Assembly (NCBI RefSeq): GCF_045055655.1
Contig: NZ_JBANFI010000001.1
Coordinates: 186,001-250,000 of the forward strand
Origin: Marinospirillum alkalitolerans
Lineage (GTDB): Bacteria > Pseudomonadota > Gammaproteobacteria > Pseudomonadales > Halomonadaceae
Direction: 5' to 3'
Length of the DNA: 64,000 nucleotides
Shown: positions 42,069 through 50,611 of the stretch, in pieces
Layout: each line of letters opens with the position of its first letter
How positions within the stretch are numbered: position 1 is the stretch's first letter
Notes under the pieces: generated by a model
Database searches by the model: none
Told to the model about the DNA's origin: nothing
The model's input: only the letters and a program-made list of their open reading frames with translations
Program-made: the position numbers and the translations under genes

Positions 42069-43217
42069 TTATGCGCTTGCTGTGTCTTGCTCATCAAAAG
42101 CTAAGAGGGCATCAACAAACTGATCGGCATCAAAAACGCGCAGATCATCGACCTGCTCACCAACACCGATAAAGCGTACTGGTAAGCCCAGCTCTTTGGC
42201 CAAGGCAAAGACAATGCCGCCTTTTGCTGTCCCATCTAGCTTGGTCAGAATCAAACCGGTCAGCGGGACGGATTGATGGAATTGGCGTGCCTGGGCCAGT
42301 GCGTTTTGGCCGGTTGCGGCATCTAAGACCAGCCAGGTTTCGTGTGGTGCTTGGGTGTCCACCTTTTGCATCACGCGGCGCACCTTGGCTAGTTCTTCCA
42401 TCAGGTTACTTTTGTTGTGTAAACGTCCTGCTGTATCGGCGAGCAGGACATTCATCTGGCGGGCTTGTGCAGCTTGCAGGGCATCAAAAATCACGCTCGC
42501 GCTATCTGCTCCAGTATGTTGGGCAATCACGGGAACCTGATTGCGCTCACCCCAGATCTTCAGCTGCTCTACCGCAGCGGCACGGAAGGTATCTCCAGCA
42601 GCCAGCATGACCTTGTTGCCTTGTTGCTGATAGCGTTTAGCCAGCTTGCCGATGGTGGTGGTCTTGCCCACGCCATTGACACCAACAATCAAAATGGAGG
42701 TGAATTCTTGAGACTGGCGCTCAGCGAGCGGTGTCTGAATGGGGCGCAACAGCTCTTTGAGTTCTTCTTTCAGGGCCTCAAACAGGGCTGGTGCATCCTG
42801 AAGCTGTTTGCGTTCAACTTTTTGTGTCAAGGTGGCAATGATCTCTTGCGTGGCCTTCATGCCAACATCGGCCATCAAAAGACGTGTTTCCAGCTCTTCC
42901 ATCAACTCATCATCGAGCTGGCGCTTGCCTAAAAATAACTCTGCCAGGCCACTGCGTGTTTTGGCCAGACCGGCTTTTAGGCGTGCAAACAAGCCTTTTT
43001 TCTCAACGACTGGGAGAGGCTCAGCTTGAGGCACCACTGGGCTGGGCTCAGCAGAAGGTGTGTCTAAGGCGGAGGGCGTGGATACGGCTACTGCCTTGGT
43101 GGGTTGCTCAAGGTCGGCTGCATCTGCTTGATTGGGTGACTCCGTAGCCGGAGCGCTCGTGGCTGGGGTGATCTGCTCTTCAGCCTCTTTCTTCTTACGT
43201 TTAAATAGTCCGAGCAT
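42069..43217 (-). CDS. ftsY: Signal recognition particle receptor FtsY
   Basis: A 382-residue SRP GTPase. It has an acidic and proline/alanine-rich A domain (about 1-85), then the NG domain with G1 GVNGVGKTTTIGKLA, G2 DTFRAAAVEQL, G3 LADTAGR and G4 TKLDGTAKGG. It docks ribosome-SRP complexes at the membrane. ATG 43217 (MLGLFKRKKKE) is the family-like start; the frame opens further upstream at 43262. First gene of the ftsYEX-rpoH group. Confidence 0.97.
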   Translation of the reverse strand: MLGLFKRKKKEAEEQITPATSAPATESPNQADAADLEQPTKAVAVSTPSALDTPSAEPSPVVPQAEPLPVVEKKGLFARLKAGLAKTRSGLAELFLGKRQLDDELMEELETRLLMADVGMKATQEIIATLTQKVERKQLQDAPALFEALKEELKELLRPIQTPLAERQSQEFTSILIVGVNGVGKTTTIGKLAKRYQQQGNKVMLAAGDTFRAAAVEQLKIWGERNQVPVIAQHTGADSASVIFDALQAAQARQMNVLLADTAGRLHNKSNLMEELAKVRRVMQKVDTQAPHETWLVLDAATGQNALAQARQFHQSVPLTGLILTKLDGTAKGGIVFALAKELGLPVRFIGVGEQVDDLRVFDADQFVDALLAFDEQDTASA

Positions 43218-43377
43218 GGTTCTTTGTATCTTCATTAGCGAACGAATAGGGTATCCTACCACCTGCTTGCCCAGGACGGTAGAAGCGAGCGGCCCTCTGG
43301 CCCAGGAATAAAAAGATTTCGATCTTGGCTACACCGCTCAGCGGTGCCGAGCCAGCGACAGAATAGGTTATTGAAGC

Positions 43378-43962
43378 ATGATGGTAAAAAAGAAAACTGG
43401 GGCGAGCAGTCAGATACGGATTATTGCTGGTGAGTGGCGCGGCCGCAAACTGCCTGTTGCCGAGGTCAAGGGGTTACGCCCAACGCCAGATCGAGTGCGT
43501 GAAACCCTGTTTAACTGGTTACAGTTTGAAGTGGCCGGTCGGCGCTGCCTGGATGCCTTTGCCGGTACTGGTGCCTTGGGTGCAGAGGCGTTGAGTCGAG
43601 GTGCCGCTGGGCTGGTGTTGCTTGAGCGTGATGCCAAGGCGGTCGCGCACCTGCGCCAACATCTGCTCCCTCTTGCGGGTGAGCGTGCGCAGTTGATCGC
43701 ACAAGATGCTGTGCACTGGTTAGCTACTGCGCCTGTCACGCCCTTTGATCTGGTGTTTCTTGATCCGCCCTTTGCTGCTGGGTTGCATCAACCGGCGTTG
43801 GATCAGCTGATCCTGCGTGGCTGGTTGGCACCAGGTGCGCTGGTTTATCTAGAGCAAGGTGCACGCCAGTCGGATGTGCTGCTGCCAACGGGTTGGATCG
43901 AAGAAAAAACACGTCAGGCCGGGGAAGTGCGCTACAGCTTATGGCGTCAAGCAGCGTCTTGA
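43378..43962 (+). CDS. rsmD: 16S rRNA (guanine966-N2)-methyltransferase
   Basis: A 194-residue SAM-dependent methyltransferase with IIAGEWRGRKLPV, RPTPDRVRETLFNWL, the SAM loop LDAFAGTGALGAEALSRGA and the catalytic LVFLDPPFAAG. It modifies G966 of 16S rRNA. Divergent from ftsY and upstream of coaD, the standard arrangement. ATG 43378 or 43381 may serve as start. Confidence 0.97.
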   Translation: MMVKKKTGASSQIRIIAGEWRGRKLPVAEVKGLRPTPDRVRETLFNWLQFEVAGRRCLDAFAGTGALGAEALSRGAAGLVLLERDAKAVAHLRQHLLPLAGERAQLIAQDAVHWLATAPVTPFDLVFLDPPFAAGLHQPALDQLILRGWLAPGALVYLEQGARQSDVLLPTGWIEEKTRQAGEVRYSLWRQAAS

Positions 43963-44031
43963 GCCGCAGGGGTGGAGAGTCGCTTCGTGTGGTGGCTTTT
44001 GGTAAAATAAGCAATCTGGTGGAACCTTAAG

Positions 44032-44538
44032 ATGAAAACAGCCGTCTATGCAGGAACCTTTGATCCGCTCACCTTGGGGCATCAGGATATCATTGAGCGC
44101 GCTAGCGAACTCTTTGATCGTCTGATTATTGCCATTGCCGCCAGCCCAGCAAAGCGCCCTTTGCTGAGTTTGCAAGAAAGGGTGGATCTGGCCAAAGAGG
44201 TGCTTCAGGCGCACCCGCAGATTGAAGTCTGTGGCTTCTCTGGCTTGTTGATCGATTTGATGCAAGAGCAGGAGGCTCGCTTTATTGTGCGCGGTGTACG
44301 CAGTGGGGCCGATGTGGATTACGAACTGCCTTTAGCCCAGTTAAACCGTCAGCTGGCGGGTGTCGAAACGCTGTTCCTTGCACCAACGCCCAGTAAAAGC
44401 TTTATTGCTGCATCCTATGTGCGTGAGGTAGCCAGTCTTGGAGGCGATATCTCCGCTCTGGTCAGCCCAAAAGTCGCACAAGTTATTCATAAAAAATATA
44501 ATGCGGCCAATCCTATTGCGTCGCAAAGCAACTTATAA
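44032..44538 (+). CDS. coaD: Phosphopantetheine adenylyltransferase
   Basis: A 168-residue nucleotidyltransferase of CoA synthesis (4'-phosphopantetheine + ATP to dephospho-CoA). TFDPLTLGHQDIIERA holds the T/HxGH-type signature, with VRGVRSGADVDYEL and the C-terminal PSKSFIAASYVREVASLGGD. It is in its normal place after rsmD; together with coaBC at the left end, two CoA genes lie in the window. Confidence 0.98.
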   Translation: MKTAVYAGTFDPLTLGHQDIIERASELFDRLIIAIAASPAKRPLLSLQERVDLAKEVLQAHPQIEVCGFSGLLIDLMQEQEARFIVRGVRSGADVDYELPLAQLNRQLAGVETLFLAPTPSKSFIAASYVREVASLGGDISALVSPKVAQVIHKKYNAANPIASQSNL

Positions 44539-44587
44539 TCTGGCTCAATTGCCACACTCGCTATTTTGAAAAGAGAGGACAAGGTGT

Positions 44588-44842
44588 ATGGCTTTGTACA
44601 TTACCGACGAATGCATTAATTGCGATGTCTGCGAACCCGAATGCCCCAATGGAGCCATCTCCCAAGGTGACGAGATTTATGTCATTGACCCGAACCTCTG
44701 TACTGAGTGTGTCGGTCACTATGACGAACCTCAGTGTGTTGATGTCTGCCCTGTTGAGTGTATTCCTAAAGATCCCAACCATGTTGAAACCAAAGATGAG
44801 CTGATGGAGAAGTATCACACCATTACGGCCGCCTTAGGTTAA
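44588..44842 (+). CDS. YfhL-family 2[4Fe-4S] ferredoxin
   Basis: An 84-residue ferredoxin with two cluster motifs: CINCDVCEPECPNGAI, then CTECVG with the extended spacing before CVDVCPVECI, and a C-terminal tail (DELMEKYHTITA). This is the Allochromatium-type/YfhL pattern. It is an electron carrier whose partner is not evident here. GAGAGGACAAGG precedes the ATG. An intrinsic terminator follows. Confidence 0.95.
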   Translation: MALYITDECINCDVCEPECPNGAISQGDEIYVIDPNLCTECVGHYDEPQCVDVCPVECIPKDPNHVETKDELMEKYHTITAALG

Positions 44843-44863
44843 GATCAGGCCAATCGATCAATC

Positions 44864-44891
44864 AGGCACTGAGCTTTCAGTGCCTTTTTTT
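44864..44891 (+). terminator. Intrinsic terminator after the ferredoxin gene
   Basis: AGGCACTG / CAGTGCCT 8-bp stem followed by seven T. Confidence 0.92.
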
Positions 44892-44981
44892 ATTTTTTCG
44901 ATCAGCTTGGCTGTATCGGGATTGCAGTGTCCCCTAGTGGGTCATTATACTTTTTGATCAACTCTTGCTTGGCTTGGTCAC

Positions 44982-45371
44982 GTGAAACCGACTCCTCTGC
45001 TGAATAGCTGCTTCACCCTCTTGATGCTGACCGTACTGGTCAGTCGGGTGCTGCTGCCTTTTTCAGTCCCACCTCTGGTGGTGCATCAGAGTGGCTATAT
45101 TGAGATCTGCTCCTGGCAGGGTGGTTGGTCACGCGTCCTGATTGATGCTGAAGGTCAGCGGATTGAGTCTGAAGAACCTTTCAGCTATTGCCCTCAGTGT
45201 GCGCTGGCGGGGTTCACTAGCCCTCCCGAGCGCCCTTATCTAGCAGAACAGCCCTTAGTCTGGTCTTTACGGCACTGGCTTGATCTTGAGGCTAGGCAAC
45301 CTGCTTCTTTGTCCCTTTCTTTGCCGCCTGCTCGTGGCCCACCTGCTTTTTCCTTGTTGTTGATCTCTTAA
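44982..45371 (+). CDS. DUF2946-like small exported/membrane protein
   Basis: A 129-residue protein starting with GTG. A hydrophobic segment at about residues 8-30 anchors or exports it. After that, IEICSWQGGWSR, a PFSYCPQCALAG motif and the end PPARGPPAFSLLLIS fit the DUF2946 pattern (a C...CPxC site and a terminal ARGPP). These proteins are often encoded beside copper-handling genes, and here a PCuAC chaperone gene follows. A metal-related role is inferred only from motif and context. Confidence 0.55.
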   Translation: MKPTPLLNSCFTLLMLTVLVSRVLLPFSVPPLVVHQSGYIEICSWQGGWSRVLIDAEGQRIESEEPFSYCPQCALAGFTSPPERPYLAEQPLVWSLRHWLDLEARQPASLSLSLPPARGPPAFSLLLIS

Positions 45372-45488
45372 TCTGAACATCGCTTCTGCTTTTAGAGTGC
45401 GATCTCTTCTCTGTTGTCTTGTTCGCGCCGGACTGTGGGTCTGATGCTGCGCATGACACTTATTTTTGTGATGGAAAAAGGAAAAACA

Positions 45489-45977
45489 ATGCCACGTTTT
45501 ATCGTTCTACTGGCCAGCTTACTGGTGCTTTTTTCGGCGGCGGCTTCTGCTCATGATTTTCGTCTTGGGGAACTGCGTCTGGTGCATCCCTTTGCGACCC
45601 CAACGCCGCCGACCGCTGCTGTTGGCGCGGTTTATTTAGATATTGATCATCAAGGGAGTACGCCTCGACGTTTGATCAGTGCCCGAGCGCATATCGCTGA
45701 GGTGGTTGAGCTACATGATATGTCCATGCATGACGGAGTGATGCAAATGCGCCAGTTAGAAGTCATAGCTTTACCGGCTGGTGAGGTGACGCGGATGCGC
45801 CCAGGCGGTGGTTATCACTTGATGCTGATCGGTTTAAAACAGCCTTTGGTCGCTGGTGAGCGCTTCCCCTTATGGCTGACCTTTGCTGATCTTGGTGAGA
45901 TACGTGTTGAGGTTTGGGTGGAATCAGCTGCTCAGGGCGGCGCTGCTGCGGATGCGCACCATCATCACCACCATTAA
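45489..45977 (+). CDS. Periplasmic copper chaperone PCu(A)C with native C-terminal hexahistidine
   Basis: A 162-residue protein with a signal peptide (about residues 1-21, ending AAASAHDF). The PCuAC fold is recognisable from VELHDMSMHDGVMQMRQLE and later MRPGGYHLM-like RPGGGYHLMLIGLKQPL, which supply the His and Met copper ligands. Such chaperones deliver Cu(I) to cytochrome oxidase. The protein ends ADAHHHHHH, a natural run of six histidines. ATG 45489 gives a normal signal peptide and has AAAAGGAAAAAC before it; the frame opens earlier at 45414. Confidence 0.88.
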   Translation: MPRFIVLLASLLVLFSAAASAHDFRLGELRLVHPFATPTPPTAAVGAVYLDIDHQGSTPRRLISARAHIAEVVELHDMSMHDGVMQMRQLEVIALPAGEVTRMRPGGGYHLMLIGLKQPLVAGERFPLWLTFADLGEIRVEVWVESAAQGGAAADAHHHHHH

Positions 45978-46050
45978 ATGAAGGCTGCCCCAGTTGAGCG
46001 GGGCAGTTTCAACCTAGTATCACTAAGTGCAAGCGTTAATCAGGGCCTTT

Positions 46051-46275
46051 TTAAGGCTGCACTAGCTTCACCACTTGAATCTCATCGCGTGGATCGGCTT
46101 GTGTCTGATTCACACGGGTGGGCAGTTCGCTGGGGGCTTCAAGTGACATGGCATCAGTAAAGCCGCACTCGATGCATTCGCGGTGCTGCTGTCCGTTTTC
46201 CTGCCAAGCTTTGAGACGGTCCATCGTCGCGCATTGTGGGCAGACGGCTCCAGCAATAAAGCGTTTTACTGGCAT
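46051..46275 (-). CDS. yheV: YheV-family zinc-ribbon protein
   Basis: A 74-residue protein with a zinc ribbon: KRFIAGAVCPQCATMDRLKAW then RECIECGFTDAM (CxxC...CxxC). It matches E. coli YheV in order and spacing. Function unknown. A good ribosome-binding site (AGGAG) precedes the ATG on the minus strand. Confidence 0.9.
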   Translation of the reverse strand: MPVKRFIAGAVCPQCATMDRLKAWQENGQQHRECIECGFTDAMSLEAPSELPTRVNQTQADPRDEIQVVKLVQP

Positions 46276-46373
46276 GGTAGGCTCCTCTCAAACAGATTAT
46301 CGGATCGAACAGATGACGGGCAGGGCATCATGGATCAACCTCAGGTCCATCCACGATGCCTTGTCTTGGAGCG

Positions 46374-49300
46374 CTAGTTGACCCAGCGCCGTGCATTGGC
46401 AAACAAGCGCTGCCAAGGCCCTTGCGTACCCCATTCATCAGGGTGCCAGGAGTTGTTGATGGTACGCGCCACGCGCTCAGGATGCGGCATCATAATAGTG
46501 ACACGGCCATCGCGTGACGTCAGACCGGTGATCCCCTCAGGTGAACCATTGGGATTGAAGGGATAGCGCTCGGTTGCACGACCATAGTGATCGACAAAAC
46601 GCAAAGCCAGCTGCTGCTGAGATTGGAGTTGTTGTTGATCGTCTGCATGTGCAAATTCAGCACGCCCCTCACCGTGTGAGACAGCGATCGGCAGGCGCGA
46701 ACCCTGCATGTCTTGCAGCAGGATCGAGGCTGACTTTTGCACTTCGACAAGCGCCACCCGAGCTTCAAACTGCTCTGACAGGTTGCGCACAAAGCGTGGC
46801 CAATGCTCAGTGCCTGGAATCAGCTCTTTCAGCTGCGATAGCATCTGGCAGCCATTACAGATCCCCAGAGCAAAGGTTTCTTGACGGGTAAAGAAGTTGG
46901 CAAAGGCATCGCGCGCTTGGGCGTTGAAGAGGATGGATTTAGCCCAGCCGCCGCCCGCACCCAAAACATCACCATAGGAGAAGCCACCGCAAGCGGCTAA
47001 GCCAATAAAGTCGCTCAGGTCACGTTCACCGCTGATCAGCTCACTCATATGCACATCAACGGGCGTGAAGCCTGCACGATAAAAGGCGGCGGCCGTTTCC
47101 TGATGGCTATTGACGCCCTGTTCGCGCAGAATCGCCACGCGAGGTGTCTTGTTCAGATGCAGATAGGGGGCAGCCAGGTCTTCGTTGGGATCAAAACTCA
47201 GTTTGGCATTCAGGCCCGGATCAGCGGCATCCAGCAGGTTATCAAATTCCTGTTGTGCGCAATCTGCATTATCACGCAGCGCTTGAATACGGTAGCTGGT
47301 TTCAGCCCAGAGGCGCTGCCATTGAACACGCGAGGCCTGGAGCAGGTTTTCACCTTCTAACGAGAAGTTGATCTGCTGATCCTGAGTGGGCTGTCCGATG
47401 ACTTGCACACCCTCACCGAGACCAGCGGCAGCCAGTTGCATCAAGACATCTTCGGTATCGGTCTGGCGCACCTGAATGACCGCCCCCAGTTCTTCATTGA
47501 AGAGTGCTGCAAGGGCTTCTTGATGATCTTGCGCCAATAGATCCAGCTTGATCTCTAGGCCAGTATGACCGGCAAAAGCCATCTCCGCCAAACAGGCCAG
47601 CAGGCCGCCATCTGAGCGATCATGGTAAGCCAGCAGCTTGCCTTCTTGATGCAAACCTTGGATGACGGCAAAGAAGGCTTTCAGATCTTCAGGATTATCG
47701 ACATCGGGTGCAAGATTGCCGAGCTGATTGTAAACCTGAGCTAAGGCTGAGCCGCCAAGGCGATTCTGGCCACGGCCCAAATCAATCAGCAGCAGATCTG
47801 TCTCACCTTGATCGAGACGCAGCTGGGGCGTGAGGGTGCCGCGTGCTTGAGTGACGGGCGCAAAGCCGCTGATCACCAGCGATAAGGGGGCAGTGATGGC
47901 CTTGTCTACGCCTTGTTCATCTTGCCAAACAGTACGCATGGACATGGAGTCCTTACCCACTGGGATGGCGATACCCAGCGCAGGGCAGAGCTCCATACCT
48001 ACGGCATGAACAGCCTGGTAGAGGGCTTGGTTCTCGCCTGGGTGATCGGCAGCAGACATCCAGTTGGCTGAGAGCTTGATATCACTTAATTGGGCAATCG
48101 AGGCGGCCGCCAAGTTGGTGATGGCCTCACCGACGGCCATGCGCGCCGAAGCTGCAGGGTTGATCAGCGCCAAGGGGGTGCGCTCGCCCATCGCCATGGC
48201 TTCGCCGGTTTCGCACAGTGGCGTGGTGGTGGTGACAGCACAATCTGCCACGGGCACCTGCCACGGGCCGACCATTTGATCACGCGCTGTCATGCCGCCG
48301 ACGCTGCGATCACCAATGGTGATCAAAAACTGTTTGCTGGCCACTGTCGGGAGCTGGAGAACACGCTCAGCGGCATCGCGCAGATTCATTGGCGTTAGAT
48401 CCAAGGCAGGCAAATCGAGCGCTTGAGTGGTGAAGCTGCGTTGCATTTTAGGAGGCTTGCCAAACAGCAGGCTCATCGGCAGATCCACAGGCGCTGTTTT
48501 GAAGTGACCGTCTTCAACACGCAGCTCATGAGCAGCAGTGGCTTCACCAACGACAGCATAGAGGGCGCGTTCACGGCGGCACAGGGCATCAAAGGTGGCC
48601 AGTTGATCTGGCGCGATGGCCATCACATAGCGTTCTTGCGCTTCATTACACCAGATTTCGAGTGGGCTCATGCCGGGTTCAGCATTGGGCACGGCGCGCA
48701 GCTGGAACAGACCGCCACGCTCACCATCTTTGACTAGTTCAGGCAAGGCGTTCGAGAGACCACCCGCGCCCACATCATGAATAAAGCAGATAGGGTTGGC
48801 TTCACCGAGCTCCCAGCAGCGGTCGATGACTTCTTGAGCGCGGCGCTCCATTTCTGGGTTATCACGTTGGACAGAGGCAAAATCGAGATCTTCGCTTGAA
48901 GAGCCAGTCGACATGGAGGAAGCCGCACCACCGCCTAAACCGATATTCATGGCAGGGCCGCCGAGGACGATCAGCAGTGCGCCAACAGGGATCTCTCCCT
49001 TTTCAACATGCTGCGCACGAATATTGCCCAGACCACCGGCCAGCATAATCGGTTTGTGATAACCGCGACGCTCGAGGCCATTGGCACCGAAGGCGTTTTC
49101 TTCAAAGGTACGGAAGTAGCCATTGAGGTTAGGGCGGCCAAATTCGTTATTAAAGGCAGCACCACCGAGAGGGCCTTCAATCATGATATCCAGTGCTGAA
49201 ACGATCCGAGCAGGCTTGCCGTAGTCTTCACCTTCCCAGGGCTGTACAAAATCAGGAATACGCAGATTCGAGACACTAAAGCCTGTCAGGCCGGCTTTGG

Positions 49301-50288
49301 GCTTGGAGCCTCGACCTGTTGCGCCTTCATCACGAATCTCACCACCTGCTCCAGTGGCAGCCCCCGGGAAGGGTGCAATCGCGGTGGGGTGGTTGTGGGT
49401 TTCAACCTTCATCAGAATGGGGGTGGGCTCTTCAACCGCTGTCCACTGGCGTGATGTTGGATCGGGGAAGAAGCGTGGCGCGTCAAAGCCAGCAATTACA
49501 GAGGCATTATCCTTATAGGCAGATAAAACGCCCTCAGGTGAGGCTTTAAAAGTGTTGCGAATCATGCCGAACAGCGAGTGGGGGCTGTCTTCACCATCGA
49601 TGACCCAGCTGGCATTAAAAATCTTGTGGCGGCAGTGCTCAGAATTGGCCTGAGCAAACATCATCAGCTCAACATCATGGGGGTTGCGGCCAAGATCAGT
49701 GAAGCTGGTGCAGAGGTAGTCGATTTCATCTTCGGCCAGGGCAAGACCAAGATCACGATTCGCCTGCTCCAACGCCTGACGTCCTTCTTCGAGAAGGGCA
49801 ATGGTAGTAAAGGGGCGAGGGGCGTTGGTCGCAAAAATCTGCGCGGCTTCCACTGCGCCCTGAAGCAGGGTTTCTGTCATGCGATCATGCAGGAGTTGCC
49901 CGAGTGCTTGCTGCTCTTGATGGCTCAGAGCCTGGCTCAGGGTGAGCTGGTACACCACGCCGCGTTCAAGGCGCTCGATCTTGGTTAAACCGCAGTTGTG
50001 CGCGATATCTGTCGCCTTTGATGACCAGGGCGATTGAGTGCCTAAGCGGGGCAGCACCACATAGGAAGCCTGTAGCGCGTCAGTGGCGGGTGTTTTGCAC
50101 TCTTCTGGTGCGCCTAGGAGCTGGGTAAGAAGCTGAGTTTCCTGCTCTGTTAGGGGCGCTTGGATGGCCGCCCAGTGGCGGTATTCGGCGTCGAGTTGAA
50201 TCACACTGGGGCAGCTGGCTTGAAGCTGCTGTAAGAGTTTGGTGGAACGAAAGGCAGAAAGTGCGGGTGCGCCTCGCAGTTCAAGCAT
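46374..50288 (-). CDS. purL: Phosphoribosylformylglycinamidine synthase, large single-chain form
   Basis: A 1304-residue enzyme (4th step of purine synthesis; FGAR + glutamine + ATP to FGAM). It has an N-terminal PurS-like domain, FGAM synthetase domains with MMFAQANSEHCRHK and ETHNHPTAIAPFPGAATGAGG, and a C-terminal glutamine amidotransferase with nucleophile in ALGICNGCQML and the His-Glu of MMPHPERVARTI. ATG 50288 (MLELRGAPALSAFR) with TGAGG upstream is chosen; the frame is open a further 81 codons with no similarity to the family. Confidence 0.98.
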   Translation of the reverse strand: MLELRGAPALSAFRSTKLLQQLQASCPSVIQLDAEYRHWAAIQAPLTEQETQLLTQLLGAPEECKTPATDALQASYVVLPRLGTQSPWSSKATDIAHNCGLTKIERLERGVVYQLTLSQALSHQEQQALGQLLHDRMTETLLQGAVEAAQIFATNAPRPFTTIALLEEGRQALEQANRDLGLALAEDEIDYLCTSFTDLGRNPHDVELMMFAQANSEHCRHKIFNASWVIDGEDSPHSLFGMIRNTFKASPEGVLSAYKDNASVIAGFDAPRFFPDPTSRQWTAVEEPTPILMKVETHNHPTAIAPFPGAATGAGGEIRDEGATGRGSKPKAGLTGFSVSNLRIPDFVQPWEGEDYGKPARIVSALDIMIEGPLGGAAFNNEFGRPNLNGYFRTFEENAFGANGLERRGYHKPIMLAGGLGNIRAQHVEKGEIPVGALLIVLGGPAMNIGLGGGAASSMSTGSSSEDLDFASVQRDNPEMERRAQEVIDRCWELGEANPICFIHDVGAGGLSNALPELVKDGERGGLFQLRAVPNAEPGMSPLEIWCNEAQERYVMAIAPDQLATFDALCRRERALYAVVGEATAAHELRVEDGHFKTAPVDLPMSLLFGKPPKMQRSFTTQALDLPALDLTPMNLRDAAERVLQLPTVASKQFLITIGDRSVGGMTARDQMVGPWQVPVADCAVTTTTPLCETGEAMAMGERTPLALINPAASARMAVGEAITNLAAASIAQLSDIKLSANWMSAADHPGENQALYQAVHAVGMELCPALGIAIPVGKDSMSMRTVWQDEQGVDKAITAPLSLVISGFAPVTQARGTLTPQLRLDQGETDLLLIDLGRGQNRLGGSALAQVYNQLGNLAPDVDNPEDLKAFFAVIQGLHQEGKLLAYHDRSDGGLLACLAEMAFAGHTGLEIKLDLLAQDHQEALAALFNEELGAVIQVRQTDTEDVLMQLAAAGLGEGVQVIGQPTQDQQINFSLEGENLLQASRVQWQRLWAETSYRIQALRDNADCAQQEFDNLLDAADPGLNAKLSFDPNEDLAAPYLHLNKTPRVAILREQGVNSHQETAAAFYRAGFTPVDVHMSELISGERDLSDFIGLAACGGFSYGDVLGAGGGWAKSILFNAQARDAFANFFTRQETFALGICNGCQMLSQLKELIPGTEHWPRFVRNLSEQFEARVALVEVQKSASILLQDMQGSRLPIAVSHGEGRAEFAHADDQQQLQSQQQLALRFVDHYGRATERYPFNPNGSPEGITGLTSRDGRVTIMMPHPERVARTINNSWHPDEWGTQGPWQRLFANARRWVN

Positions 50289-50611
50289 TACGAAAGCCTC
50301 ATTAGGAGCAGTGAAAGAAAGGATCAAAGCAGAAAAAAACTGCTGCGAATGATAGCGCAAAGCAGCCAGAAGAGCTATGCACTTGCCTGTAGAGTGGGAT
50401 CTGTGACACTGCGCACAGCAGAAAAGCCATCTCTTTGCTAAAGTTACATAAAAATACGTTATTAGTTGTGAAGAGTAATAAAATCTATCTGATAGATGCA
50501 AAGTGTCAATTTTGATTGTTTTTGATGGCATGTTTTAATGCGTTATTTATAGCAGTGTGGCGGCTGCTCGGTTTCTCCTCTCTTCGACCCTGAGGTCGAA
50601 AGCTAGGTGTT
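50289..50611. other. Divergent intergenic region between purL and mltF
   Basis: AT-rich, no credible gene. It contains the perfect inverted repeat ATCTATC-T-GATAGAT (50483-50497) and the hairpin TTCGACC-CTGA-GGTCGAA (50583-50600) that ends 11 bases before the mltF start. No PurR-type operator (ACGCAAACGTTTGCGT-like) is visible. Confidence 0.6.

Noticed and set aside
45960..45977. Hexahistidine codons as a cloning artefact
   Set aside because: The tail is continuous with a natural gene in a chromosomal context, with mixed CAC/CAT codons and no vector sequence around it.
50289..50531. 81-codon N-terminal extension of purL
   Set aside because: Family proteins begin at the MLELRG start (50288), which has its own ribosome-binding site; the extension covers AT-rich promoter-like DNA.
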